In this document: piece after piece, positions 1 to 13,947 of the stretch
Layout of the letters: the number at the start of each line of letters is the position of its first letter
Numbering within the stretch: position 1 is the stretch's first letter
Assembly: GCA_026826555.1 (NCBI GenBank)
Contig: JAKSZT010000116.1
Span: forward strand, 2,438,465-2,502,464
From: Tolypeutes matacus
Lineage: Eukaryota; Chordata; Mammalia; Cingulata; Chlamyphoridae
DNA: 64,000 nt
Reading direction: 5' to 3'
The notes under the pieces: generated by a model
Databases searched by the model: none
What the model saw: the letters and a program-made list of their open reading frames with translations, nothing else
What the model was told of the DNA's origin: nothing
Made by a program: the position numbers and the translations under genes

Positions 1-110
1 TCAAAGGATGTTATTAAGAAAATAAAAAGGCAGCCTACACAATGGGAGAAAATATTTGGCAAACATATATCTGATAGGAGCCTAATATCCTGCATATGTA
101 AAGAAATCCT
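1..110 (+). mobile_element. L1 ORF2 C-terminal fragment, cut by the window edge
   Basis: This stretch aligns almost base for base with 37091-37200 of the full-length L1 further along, inside the C-terminal part of ORF2. It stops abruptly at about 110 and runs straight into satellite sequence (gagtggcttcattaaagc). An L1 insertion in plus orientation should end with a 3' UTR and a tail here, and neither is present. That fits the inverted 5' segment of a minus-strand L1 lying off the left edge, or a later deletion. The identity to L1 is directly visible; the inversion reading is inference. Confidence 0.85.
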
Positions 111-1394
111 GAGTGGCTTCATTAAAGCTGTTGAAAAGGTCTTTGTTTTAAAATTATGAACTGAAACGGATATTACACTGAAAAAAATGTAAATTTTAAA
201 AGGGAATATAGGTAAATTGATAAATCTGAGGTGATCTTTTTCCATGATGTCACGATTGTTTACCGAATATTTTGAAGGCTCCAGATTTTGTTTCAAGGAA
301 ACCATCTGGGATTTTCTGGACATCATTGTGCAGTTATCCAGATCAAAGAGATTGTGATGCAGGTTTCCATATATAAATACATGCTCTTATGATATATTGT
401 AAGTTTTTAGAAAGTATTGGAAATAAAATAAAAATAAAATCAAACTCATTCTTACAAAGAAACTGAATACACATATACACAAATGAAAAACCAGGAACAC
501 AGAGTACACACAGTTCCATTCTCAAAATTTCACCTATGGCTTATGAAGGACCATGCCAACACCCAGAAGAGAAAAAGGGAAATGCAGGGTACACAAGGTG
601 ACAAAGAGTGCTTCAAATGTATACAAGATATCATGGAGTAGAGGAATGGTTCTTAAAATTCAAGGACATAATCCATCAAACACAGTGTACCGAACTTCAT
701 TCTAGGCAGAGGTGATTATAGCCTCCAACAATGAACAAACACAAAGGAAAACCACTTTAGAGAAATTGGTAATTCCAGAGCTTCATATTTTTCTCTCACC
801 ACACTCTTTCTCTTAATATATATTTTTGGTGATGCATATCAATCTTACATGAAAATACATAACTTGAAGTCTTGAGCAGAACTCAAGACCTTAGAAAATA
901 AAGGGGCATAACAACTTACATTTGTCCCATCTCCAGGATAAACTTGATTTGTGATTCATATTTTAAATATTGGCCAGAGCATCTTTGAAAAATGATTAAT
1001 TACTGTTATCCATGGCTCCACTTGGTGTACAATTCCTGACATTCCCATGATTTTTAAAAAATATCTGTTTTATTGAGAAATATTTAAACAATATCTTTTT
1101 TATCCAATGTGTACATTCCATGGTCTTTGGTATATTCACAATGGTGTGCACTCATCTCTTCAATAATTATTAAACCTTTCAAAAGCTCTATAATAATTAT
1201 AATAAACAAAGAAAAACAAGAAGAATAAAGAAGAAATTGTTCAGCACTCAATCCATTTGTTGACACTGACATGCACAGGTGTTTTCCTGTTTGTCCTTGA
1301 ACAACATTTTTTTGTTTATCTATCAATTTTATTGATATGTGACCCATACTATATCATGAGGAAAAAGTGTAAAATGAATGGCGTTTTTAAAGCT

Positions 1395-1915
1395 GTTGAA
1401 AAGGTCTTTATTTTAAATTATGAACTGAAATGGATATTAGATTGGAAGAAAATGTTAAATTTAAAAGGGAATGCACGTAAATCGATAATTCAGAGGAGAT
1501 CTTTTTCCATTATTTTATGAATGTTTACTGAATGTTTAGAAGGCTCCAGAATTTCCTTGAAGGAACCATTCTTGATTTTCTGGACATCATTGGGCAGTTC
1601 TTGGGTGCAGAGAGATTGTGATGTAGGCATCCGTATATAAATACCTCCTCTTTTGTCATATTGTAATTTTTTTTAGAAAGTATTGGAAATAAAATCTAAT
1701 TCCTTGTTACAAAGAAACAGAATCCACATATACACAAATGAAAACCCAGGAACTCAAAGTAAAATAAGGTCCCAGCCTCCAAATTTCTCCTATGCTTTAT
1801 GAAGGACTTTGCCAAGACACAGAAGAGAAAAGTGACTTGTAGGGTCCAGGAGATGAGAAAGAGTGACTTAAATGTTTACAAGATATAATGGGTGAGAGGA
1901 AATTTCCATTAAAGT
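1395..1915 (+). repeat. Truncated satellite monomer (about 520 bp)
   Basis: This unit runs normally from its start to the gaggaa...taaagtca segment, then jumps at about 1915 to the gaagaaaaatgttaattttaaa segment of the next unit, skipping the second half of one monomer and the first 60 or so bases of the next. The break fits unequal recombination or a deletion between neighbouring units. The junction is placed to within about 10 bp. Confidence 0.8.
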
Positions 1916-4900
1916 CATTGAAGAAAAATGTTAATTTTAAAAGGGAATGTAGGAAAATTGATAATTATGAGGAGAGCTTTTCCCATGATTTCATGATTGT
2001 TTTATGAATGTTTACAAGGCTCCAAATTTTGTTTCAAGGAAACAATTCCTTATATTCTGGACATCATTGGGCTGTTCTCCAGTGCAGAGAGATTGTGATG
2101 GAGTTATCCATATATAAATATCTGCTCTTATGACAAATTGTAATTTTTAAAAAAGAATTGGGTATAAAATCAAACTCTTTCTTACAAAGAAACAGAATCC
2201 ACATATACACAAGTGAAATCCAGGAAATCAGAGTACAAATACCTAGCAACCTCCAAATTTCTCCTATGGCTTATGAAGGACCTTGCAAACACCCAGAAGA
2301 GAAAAAGGGACTTGTAGGGTCCATAAGGTGACAATGAATGACTCAAATGTTTACAATTTATCATGGCAAGGGGAATGCTTCATAAAAGTCAGGGACCTAA
2401 TCCATGAAGCAGATAGTTCAGCCGTCCGTTCTATGAAGGCATGATTACAGCCTCCAACAATGAAGAAACACAAAATGCAGACCACTTTTTAGAAATAGGT
2501 AATTCCAAAGCTTCATGTATGTCTCTCACCACCGTATTTCCCTTAATATATATATTTAGTGATGCATATCAGACATATATGAACATACATAAACATGTAG
2601 TCTGGAGCAGAAATCATGACCTTAAAAAATAAAGGGGAATAACAACTTACATTGGACCCATCTCAAGAAGAAACTTGAATGGTGTTTCATTTTTAATAAT
2701 TGGCCAAAGCATCTTTGAAACTTGACTAATAACTCTTATCCATGGCTCCACTTGGGTGTACAGTTCCTGACATCCCCGCAATTTTTAAAACATTCTGTTT
2801 TATTGAGATATTTTAAACTAATATCTTTTATCCAATGTGTACATTTCCTGGTCCTTGGTATATTCACAGTGTTGTGCATTCATCTCTTCAATCATTATTA
2901 AGTCTTTTCAATTGCTCTATAATAATTGTAATAAATAAGGAAAACATGAAGAATAAAGAAGAAATTCTTCACACCAAAAATGCATTGGTTTACACTGACT
3001 TACATAGGTGTTTTCCTAGCTGTCCTTGGGCAACTTTTTTGTTTACCTATCAGTTTTATTGACATGTGATCCCATACTACATCAAGTGGACAAAGTGAAC
3101 AGTGAATGGCTATTTTAAAGCTCTTGTAAAGGTCATCATTTTAAAATTATGAACAGAAGCCGATATTAGATTGAAAGAAAAAGTTAATTTTAATAGGGAG
3201 TGTAGGTAAATTGATAATTCTGAGGAGACCATTTTTCATGCTTTCACGATTTATTACTCCATGTTTAGAAGGCTCTTGGTTTTGTTTCAAGGAAACCATT
3301 ACTGATTTTCTGGATATCATTGGGCTGTTCTCAAGTGCAGAGAGATTGTGATCCAGGTATCCATGTATAAATATCTGTTATTTGACATATTGCAATTTTT
3401 TAGAAAGTATTGGAATAAAATAAATCTCATTATTACAAAGAAACAGAATGCACATATAGACAATTTAAGACCAATGAACTCGGAGTACAAAAAGCTCCCA
3501 GCCCCCAAATTTCTCCTAAGGATTATGAAAGACCTTGCCAACAACCAGAAAGGAAAAAGGGACTTGTAGCATCCACAAAGTGAAAAAGTGTGACTCAAAT
3601 GTTTACAAGATATCATGAGGGATAGGAATGGTTCATAAATGTCAAGAACATAATCCATCAAACAGAGTGAACTGCCCTCTATTCTTTGAACCCTGATTAT
3701 AGCCTCCAACAATGAAGAAACACAAAAGGAAGACAAATTTAGAGAACTAAGTAACTCCAAAGCTTCATATTTTTCTCTTGCCACCCTATTTTTCTTAATA
3801 TATATTTTTAGTGATGCATATCAATCATACATGAACATACATAATCTTGAAGTCTAGAGAAGAAATCACGACCATAGAAAATATAGGGGCATAACATCTT
3901 ACAGTGTTCCCATAGACAAATCTCCAGCAGAATCTGGAATTGTGATTCATTTTTAAAAATTGTCCAGAGCATTTCTGAAACATGACTAATAACTATTTTG
4001 CATGGCTCAAATTGGGTGTACAATTGACACCCCCATGATTTTTAAAACAAATTTGTTTTATTCAGACATATAAAACCAATATAATTTCTTCAATGTGTAC
4101 ATTCCCTTGTACTTGGTACAGTCACAGTGGTGTGCATTCATCACTTCTATTATTATTAAACATTTTCAATAGCTCTACAAAAATTATAATGAATAAAGAA
4201 ATACCAATAGAATAAATAAGAAATTATTCACCTCTCAATCCATTTTTTGAAACTGACATTCATAGGTTTTTGCCTGGCTGTCCTTGAACAACATTTTTTA
4301 TTATCTATCAAATTTACTGTTATGTGAACCCCTACTACATCTTGTGAACATAGTGAACAATGAATGGCTTTATTAAAGTTGTTGAAAAGATCTTTGTTTA
4401 AAATTATGAACTGAAATGGATGTTAGATAGAAAGAAAATGTTAATTTTAAAAGGGATTGTAGTTAAATTGATAATTCAGAGGGCATCTTTTTCCATGATT
4501 TCACAATTGTTTCCTAAATGTTTAGAATGACCTGGATTGTGTTTTAAGGAACCATTTCTGCTTTTCTGGACATCATTGTGCTGTTCTCAAGTGCAGAGAG
4601 ATTGTGATTCAGGTCTCCTTATATAAATAAATGCTCTTATGAGATATTGTAATTTTTTAGAAATGAAATGAAATTCAACTCATTCTTACAATGAAACAGT
4701 ATCCACATATACACAAACGAAAACTAAGGAACTGAGAGTACATATAGCTACCAGTCTCCAAATGTTTCCTATGGCTTAGGAAGGACCTTGCCAACAATCA
4801 AAAGAGAAAAAGGGAATTGTAGTTTCCACACGGTGAGAAAGAGTGACTCAGATGTTTACGAGATATCATGGGGGATTTGTATGGTTCATAAAAGTCAAGG

Positions 4901-7900
4901 ACATAATCCATCAAGTAGAATGTGCTACCCTCAATTCTATGCATGCATGATTATCGCCTTCAAAAATGTAGAAACACAAAAGTAAGAACCCTTTAGAAAA
5001 ATAAGTAATTTCAAAGATTCACATTAGTCTCTCACCACCCTCTTTCTCTTAATATATATTTTTAGTGTTGTATATCAATCATACATGAACATATATAACC
5101 TTGAAGTCTATGACAGAAATCAGGACCTTAGAAAATAAAGGGGCACATAACACCTTGCAGTGCTGTCATACAACTATCTCCAGCAGAAACTTGAATTGTA
5201 ATTCATTTATAAATATTTGCCAGATCATTTATGAAATATGACATAACTATTATCCATAGTTCAACTTGGATGTACAATTCCTGACATCCCCACGATTTTT
5301 AAAAGAAATCTGTTTTATTGAGACATATTAAAAATGTATTTTTTATCCAATGTGTACATTCCCTGGTTCTTGGCATATTCACAGTGATGTGCATTCATCT
5401 CTTCAATCATTATTAAACCTTTTGAATATCTCTACAATAATTATAATAAATAAAGAAAAACCAGAAGAAAACAGAAGAAATTATTCACCTCTCAATACAT
5501 TTGTTGACCCTGACATACCTAGGTGTTTTTCTGGCTGTCCTTGAACAACTTTTCTTGTTTGTCTATCAGTTTTATTGATATGTGATCCCATACTACACCA
5601 TGTGGACAAAGTGAACAATGAATGGCTTTTTAAAAGGTGTTGAAAAGGTCTTTATTTAAAAATTATGAACTGACATGGATATTAGGTTGAAAGAAATGTT
5701 AATTTTTAAAGGGAGTGTACGTAAATCAAAAATTCAGAGGAGATCTATTTCCATGATTTCTTGATTGCTTACTGAATGTTAAGAAGTCTCCAGATTTTGA
5801 TTCAAGGAAATCATTCCTGATTTTCAGATAATCATTGAGCTGTTCTCGAGGGCAGAGAGATTGTGATGCAGCTATTCATATATAAATACCTGCTCTTATG
5901 ACATATTGTAATTTTATAGAAAATATTGGAAATAAAATCAAACATTCTTACAAAGAAACAAAATCCACATATTCACAAATGAAAATTTAGGAATCTCTTG
6001 ATTACAAATAGCTTCCTGCCTCCAAATTAGTTGTATGGCTTATGAAGGATGTTGCCAACACCCTGAAGAGAAAAAGGGACTTGTAGGTTCACAAGGTGAC
6101 AAAGAGTGACACAAATGCTTAAAAGATATCATAGGGAATTGGTATGGTTCATAAAAGTCAAGGACTGATTCATCAAGTAGGATGTTCAGCTCTCCATTCA
6201 ATGCACGTGTGATTATTTCCTCGAACAATGAGGAAACACAAAAGGAAGACCACTTTAGAAAAATAGGTAATTCCAAAGTTTCAAGTTTGTCTCTCAACAC
6301 ACTCTTTCTCTTAATATATATTTTTGGAGATGCATATCAGTCATACATGAACATATATAAACTTGTAGTCTAGAGTAGAAATCAACACATTAGAAAATAA
6401 AGTGAATAACACCTAATAGTGGTCACACCTCCAGCAGAAACCTGAATTGTGATTCCTTTAAAAATTTGGCCAGAGCATTTCTGAAACACAACTAATAACT
6501 ATTATCCATGGCTCAACTTGGGTGTACAATTCCAGACATCTGCATTTTTTTTAAACAAATTACTTTTATTGAGACATATTCAACCGATATCTTTTCTACC
6601 CAATGTTTACATTCCTGGTTACTTGATATATTCACTGAGTTGTGCATTCATTTCTTCAATCATTATTAAACCTTTTGAATAGCTCTATACTAACTATAAA
6701 AAATAAAGAGAAAACAGAAGAGTAAAGAAGAAGTTATGCACCTAACAATCCATTTGTAGACACTGACATACATAGGTGTTTTACTGTCTGTCCTTGAACA
6801 ACTATTTTTTTGTTTATCTGTCAGTTTTATTGAAATGTGATCCTATACTATATCATGTGGACAAAATGAACAATGAATGGCTTTTTAAAATTTATTGATA
6901 AGGTCTTTATTTTAAGATTATAACTGATACGGATATTAGATTGGAAGAAAACATTATTTTTAAAAGGGAGTGTAGGTAAATCGATAATTTAGAGATTTTT
7001 TTCCATGATTTCACGATTGTTTGCTGAATGTTCAGAAGTTCCAGGTTTTGTTTCAAGGAAACCATTCCTGATTTCTTGGCATAATTGGGCTCTTCTCAAT
7101 TGCAGAGAGATTGCAATGCAGGTATACATACATAAATATCTGCTCTTATGATATATTGTAATTTTTTAGAATATAATGGAAATAAAATCAAACTCATTCT
7201 TATAAAGAAACAGAACCCACATATACACAAATGAAAACCCAGGAACTCAGAACATAAATATCTCCCAGCCTCCAAATTTATCTCATGACTTATGAAGGAC
7301 CTTGCCAACACCCAGAAGAGAAAAAGGGAGTTGTGGTGTCCCCAAGGTTACAAAGAGTAATTCAAATGTTTACAAGATTTCATAGGATAGAGGAAGGGCT
7401 CCTCAAAGTCAAGGTCTTAAACCTCAAACAGATTTTACTGCCCTTCATTCTACACATGCATGATTATAGCCTCCAACATTCAAGAAACACAAGATGAAGA
7501 TCACTTTAGAGAAGTAGGTAATTCCTAAGCTGCATATTTGTCTCTCACCAACCACTTTCTCTTAATATATATTTTAGTGATGCATATCTGTCATACATGA
7601 ACATATGAAAATTTGAAGACTAGAGCAGAATTCACAACATTAGAAAATAAAGGGGCATAACACCATACAGTGGTCCCATACACTCATCTCCATCAGAAAC
7701 TTGAATTGTGATTCATTTTTAAAAATTGGCCACAGCATTTCAGAAACATGACTAATAACTATTATCCATGGCTCAACTTGGCTGTACAATTCCTGACATC
7801 CCCCGATTTTGAAACCAATCTGTTTTATTAAGACATATTAAACCAAGATCTTTTTTATGCAAAGTGTACATTCCCTGGTCCTTGGTATATTCACAATGGT

Positions 7901-9059
7901 GTGCATTCATCTCCTCGATCATTATTAAACATTTTTCAATAGCACTATAATAATTATAATAAATAAAGAAAAACCAGAATAATAAAGAAGAAATCATTCA
8001 ACTCTCATTCCATTTGTTGAAGCTGACATACATAGGTGTTTTTCTGGCTTACCTTGAACAACACATTTTTGTTTATCTATCAGTTTTATTGATATGTGAT
8101 CCCAACTATATCATGTGGACAAAGCAAACAATGAATGGCTTTTTAAAACCTATTGATAAGGTGTTTATTTTAAAATTATGATTGAAAGAAAATGTTATTT
8201 TTAAAAGGGAGTGTAGGTAAATTGATAATTTAGAGATCTTTTACCATGATTTCACGATTGTTTAACTGAATATTTAGAAGTGGTCAGATTTTGTTTCAAG
8301 GAAACCATTCCTGATTTCTTGGCATAATTGGGCTCTTCTCGGTTGCAGAGAGATTGTGATACAGGTATACATACATAAATACCTGCTCTTATGACATAAT
8401 GTAAATTTTTATAAACTATTGGAAATAAAATCAAACTCATTCTTACAAAGAATCAGAATCCACATATACACAAATGAAAACTCAGGAACTCAGAGTACAA
8501 ATAGTTTCCAGCCTCCAAATTTCTCCTTGGCTTATGAAGGACCTTGTCAACACCAAGAGGAGGAAAAGGGATTTTTAGGGTCCACAAGGGGGTGAACAGT
8601 GATGCAAATGTTTACAATATACCATGGGGCAGATTAATGGTTCATAAAGTCATGGACCTAATACATTAAGCAGAGTGCACCACCCTATATTCTATGCACA
8701 TGTGATTATAGCCTCCATCAATGAAGGAAACAAAAGGAAGACCACTTTAGAGAAATAGGTAATTCCAAAGCTTCATATTTGTCTTTCACCACCTTATTTC
8801 TCTAAATATATATTTTTAGTGATGCATCTCAGTCATAAATGAACATGCATAAACTTGAAGTCTAGAGCAGAAATGATAACTTTAGAAAATGAAGAGTCAT
8901 AACACTTTACAATGGTCCCATCTCTACCAGAAACTGGAATGGTTATTCATTTTTAAAAATTTGCCAGAGCATTTTCTAAAACATGACTAATAACCATTAT
9001 CCATGGCTCAACTTGGGTGGAAAATTCCTGACATCCATGTGATTTTTAAAACAAATCTC

Positions 9060-9110
9060 TTTTATTGAGATTATTAAACCGATATATAATTGGTCTGTTC
9101 TTGAGTGCAG
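9060..9110 (+). repeat. Satellite deletion junction
   Basis: The unit that starts near 8152 reaches the tttattgaga...attaaaccgatat segment and then passes at about 9086 directly into attggtctgttcttgagtgcag, which belongs about 200 bp into a monomer. Roughly 300 bp of unit 8 and 200 bp of the next unit are missing compared with intact neighbours. Confidence 0.8.
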
Positions 9111-11343
9111 AGTGATTGTGATGCAGGTATCCATATATAAATACCTGCTTTTATGATGTATTGTAATTTTTAGAAAGTATTGGAAATAAAATCAAACTCA
9201 TTCTTACAGAGGAACTGAATCCACATATACACAAATGAAAACCTAGGAACTCATAGTACAAATAGCTACCCAACACCAAATTGCTCCTACGGTTTATGAA
9301 GGACCTAGCCAAAGCCAAGAAGCAAAAAAGGGATTTGAAGAGTCCAAAACGCGAGAAGAAGTGACTCAAATGTGCACAAAACATTATGGGGGACAGGAAT
9401 GGTTCATAAAGGTCAAGGAACTAATCCATCAAGAAGAATGTACCGCCCTCCATTCTATGAACGTGTGATTATAACCTGCAACTATGAAGAAACGTAAAAG
9501 GAAGACCACCTTAGAGAAATAGGTAATTCCAAAGCTTCATATTTGTCTCTCACACCCTCTTTCTCTTAATATATATTTTTAGTGATGCATATTAGTCATA
9601 CATAAACTTACATAATCTGGAAGTTTAGAGCAGAAATCATGACCTTAGACAATAAAGGGGCATAACACCTTACAATCATCACATCTCCAGCAGAAACTTG
9701 AGTTAAGATTCATTTTCAAAAATTGGTCATGGCATTTCTGAAACACGACTAATGAAAATTAAGCATGGCTCAACTTGGGTGTATAATTGCTGACAGCCCC
9801 ACGATTTTTAAAACAAACCAGTTTTATTCAGACATATTAAACCAATATATTTTATTCAATGTGTACATTCCTTGGTTCTTGGTATATACACAGTGGTGTG
9901 CATTCATCTCTTCAATAATTATTAAACCTTTTCAGTAGCTCTATAATAATTATAATGAATAAAGAATTACCAGAAGAATAAATAAGAAATTATTTACCTC
10001 TCAATACATTTTTTGAAACTGACATCCATAGGTGTTTGTCTGGCTGTCCTTGAGCAACTTTTTTTGTTTATCAGATTTACTGTAATGTTTCCTATACTAC
10101 ATATTGAGAAAAAGTGAACAAGGAATAACTTCATTAAAGCTGTTGAAAAGGTCTTTATTTTAAAATTATGAACTGAAATGGATGTTAGGTAGAAAGAAAA
10201 TGTTAATTTAAAAAGGGGTGTAGGTAAATCGATAATTCTGAGGAAATCTTTTTCCATGATTTCATGAATGTTTCCTAAATGTTTAGAAGGCTCCAGATTT
10301 TGTTTCAAGGAAACCATTCCTGGTTTTCTGGGCATGATTGTGCTATTCTTGACTGCCGAGTGATTGTGATGCATGTATCCATATATAAATAAAAGCCCTT
10401 ATGACATATTGCAATTTTTTAGAAAGTATTGGGCCTGAAATCCAACTCATTCTTACAAAAAAAAAAAAAAACCAAAAAACAGAATCAACATATGCACAAA
10501 TGAAAACTAAGGAACTGAGTGTACATATAGCTCCCAGCCTCTAAGTTTCTCCTATGGCTTATGAAGGACCTTGCCAAAACTTAGAAGAGATAAAAGGGAA
10601 TTTTAGTTACCACAAGGTGAAAAAGAGTGACTCAAATGTTTACAAGATATCATGGGGGAGAGGAAAGTTTCATAAAATTCAAGGACCTAATCCATCAAGC
10701 AGAGTGTACCGCCCTCCATTCTATGCACGTGTGATTATAGACTCCAAAACTGAAGAAACACCAAAGGAAGACCACTTTAGAGAAATAGGTAATTTCAAAG
10801 CTTTACAATTGTCTGTCACCACACTCTTTCTGTTGATATATATTTTTAGTAATGCGTAGGAATCCTAAATGAACATACATAGTCTTGAAGTCTAGAGCAG
10901 AATTCACAGCCACAGAAAATAAAGGGGTATAACACCATCACTGTTCCCATCTCCAGCAGAAAATTGAATTGTGATTCATTTTCAAAAATTGGCCACAGCA
11001 TTTCTGAAACATGACTAATAACTATTATCCATCGCTCAACTTATGTGTACAATTCCTGACATCCCCACGATTTCTGAAACAAATCTCTTTTATTGAGATA
11101 TACGAAACCAATATCTTTTTTTTCCAAAGTGTACATTCCCTTTTCCATGGTATATTCACTGTTGTGTGTGTTCATCTTTCCAATCTATTAAACCTTTTCT
11201 ATAGCTCCATAATAATTATAATAAATAAATAAATACCAAGGAAGAAAAAATAAAAATTATTCACCTCTCAATCCATTTGACACTGACATACATAGGTGTT
11301 TTTTTGGCTGTCCTTGAACAACTTTTTTAGTTTATCTATCAAT

Positions 11344-13947
11344 TTTTTTGCATCCGTAAAAATAAAATTTTTCACAATACAAACCAATATTTGTAAAATG
11401 ATATATAGATATATATGCATATATGTGCATTTGCTTACATAAATGTTTTTTTCATATGTATTTTTAAAGGTATTTAGATTACATAAATGTTACACAAAAA
11501 TTACCCAGATTCCCATGGTCTCCACCTCCCATACCTCCCATACCTCCCATAACATCTCACATAAACATCTTTCATTAATGTGGCACATCACCTGCAATGA
11601 ACAAACACATCCTGGGGCTTTGCCACTAAGCACAGAAAACAGTTCATATCGTACACCACACTCTCTCTGACACAGTTCTATATGGTATATACTGATGTAT
11701 AATGGCCTAAATCCGTCGCCACAATGGCACTCAGGACCACCCCCAATTCCTGAAAAAGTCCTTGTATTACAACTGCCCTTCCCCCAAAAAAACTTTAGTG
11801 GCCACTGGTTCCACCTCACTCTTATAATTTCTTCCATTGCTTGAATCACAATATGTTTAAAACAAAATAGCATTAAGACTGCTCTAGTCTATAGCTCTTC
11901 CCTCAATCCTAAGGGGGACTGCAATGGTGATGTCCACTCCACCTCCAAGTGAGAGTCTGCTTATATCCCATGTATATGGTGGATGGGATTATCCTGCGTT
12001 CAGCTGCAGGCTCTCTTCATTCCCTGGGATGGCCATTGTCCATCATCGTCTCCTCACCAGGTGACTTGGGTGAGCCCATTGAGCTGTAGATTAGGAGTTG
12101 CAGCTCCACCGAGATTCCAGGCACAGCTGGTACATAGGCAGGCCAGAGTCTCCACTCTCTGGAATTACACCTACAAACTACAGTCTCACATATAGGTTTG
12201 AATAGAAGGGACTGATGGACCATATGCGGGGAGGACTCATTTGTATCCAACTCTGTCACTCTTAGGAGCACAGATTCCAAAGTAGAGCCCACTGATAAGG
12301 TGTCATGCTCTGGTGCTATCCCCTCTTATATAGGACCTGGGTGTCTCCAGAGCCCTCAGGAGCACCTCTGTGTTGGGTGATATCCCCTTTGGTGTTCTAT
12401 GATATACTACTGTGGTGTGCATAAGTGTTACCTCTGGGGTGGCCTCCCAACTCTCTTTGAAGTCTCTTAGCCACATGAACCCATTTGCCTTTACATTTTC
12501 CCCCTTTGATTCAAGGTTTTTTTCCAGTCATGTTTCCAGTTGGCACTTGGTATTAATCCCCCATTGCCAAGGAGGCTCATCCCCGGGAGTCATGTTCCAC
12601 ATTGGGGGGAATGTAATGCATTCATATGCTGAGTTTGCCTTAGAGAGAGGCCACATTTGAGCAACAAGGAGGCTTTCAAATGGCAACCTTTAGGCATCCC
12701 ATAACAGTAGCTCAAGTTTCATTTACAAGAGTAAACACTCATAAGGCTAGTCATCAATAGCAAGAACACAACAGTGGGCCATCCTCTTTGACCAGACACT
12801 GCCCCTGCACTCAGGGGACTGTTACATATCTTTTGGAGAATGTGGCAGAGCTCTCCAGTCCGGGAATTCAGTATTCCCTCATTTATTGAGTGATTGTCTA
12901 CCCACGGTGAACATGCCCCATCGCTCGATCATTTGGACAATTTTATATATCTTTCATGTATATTCAGATGAACATACTCCCATGAATCCCCCATCCCAGA
13001 CAACCCCCAAAAATGATCTTCTGCAGCCCCCACTGTAACCCTTCTGTGATCTAAACCTTCCTTGAATAAGAAGCTCATATAATAACCAAATACAATTCAA
13101 AGGAAAATGAAATAATAATAAGCTTAAATGCAAGAGATAAAATACATGGAAACTCAGGAAAAAAGAACTAAAAATAAAATACAATTAATGGATTGAGATA
13201 TTCAAAAAAAGAAAATGGGAATAAAAAATATTTTTTTTCTCCTTTTATCACTGCATTATCAGATGTCCAGTGTGTACTGTGACACATTCCCCGCTTCATT
13301 ATCCAGTGTCTCCCAAATTTTCATTTAGTTTTCAAAGAAGTTTTAGGTCACAGCAAAGTCACACACAGAATACTAGAGATTCCCATACACCCAACCTCCA
13401 TCCCCCTTCCCCACCCCATATTAAAAACCTTTTTTGTGTGGATGATAGCATTTGTATAACTGTTATACAGATAGTGAAACATAACTATTAAACATTGTCA
13501 ATGGTTTACAGTATAGTTTATAATTTAGACGGTACCATTTAATAATTTTTTATGATATTTATCATGTTCTGTGTCCATTACTGTAAAGTAATTAAAAACT
13601 ATTCCCATGACCACTAAATACCCCGTTTGATCTTTTCTGTTCCATCCTCACCATCCCTCTGGGGCATATGACACTCACCTCTCTTGAAACATGTGTGACA
13701 AGATTCATTGTTACATGCCCTGTGTATTCTAATGTGCCCTTCCTAATATGCCCACCTGTTAACCTGCACCACCAAACCCAGTAATATCACTACCCACCTC
13801 TCCTATCCTTCAATATGCAATTATATTCTATCACTTTACCATAAATTATGTCCATATGGGTGATGGCTCACAACTTACTCTTCTTTCTCTCACTCGTTAA
13901 CCTATCTTATAGACAGTGTTTCTCAGAAACTGCTCACTTTTCTCAAT
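11344..13947 (-). mobile_element. L1 3' UTR (about 2.6 kb)
   Basis: Non-coding sequence between the ORF2 stop and the element's 3' end. The same sequence appears in plus orientation at 37847-40690 and in pieces at 56766-57798 and 60963-63082, so it belongs to the L1 family and is not a chance neighbour. It contains a C-rich run near 13385-13425, the complement of a G-rich tract on the element's sense strand. The 3' end at the left has a T run and the decayed complement of an AATAAA signal. The open frames here (for example 11490-11873) have no support as genes. Confidence 0.88.

Larger units (their letters stand above)
111..11343 (+). repeat. Satellite block A, about 1.26 kb monomers
   Basis: Tandem AT-rich monomers, all in one orientation. 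Using the landmark gttgaaaaggtcttta as unit start, units begin near 130, 1395, 3123, 4381, 5639, 6894, 8152 and 10142, with spacings of about 1255-1265 bp where intact. Rearranged units sit at 1395-1915 and across 9086. Recurrent internal landmarks include acattccctggtccttggta, cctatggcttatgaaggacc and gcagagagattgtgatgcag. Neighbouring units differ by scattered substitutions and small indels, so the array is not freshly homogenised. No convincing gene lies in it. I do not recognise the satellite by name. Confidence 0.93.

Noticed and set aside
111..11343. CRISPR array or other short regularly spaced repeats
   Set aside because: The repeat unit is over 1 kb with no spacer structure, and the sequence is mammalian.
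11490..11873. 127-codon open frame on the minus strand, and the neighbouring frames at 11983-12660
   Set aside because: They lie in the L1 3' UTR. Homologous stretches at 39500-40300 and 61000-62100 do not keep the same frame, so there is no sign of coding selection.
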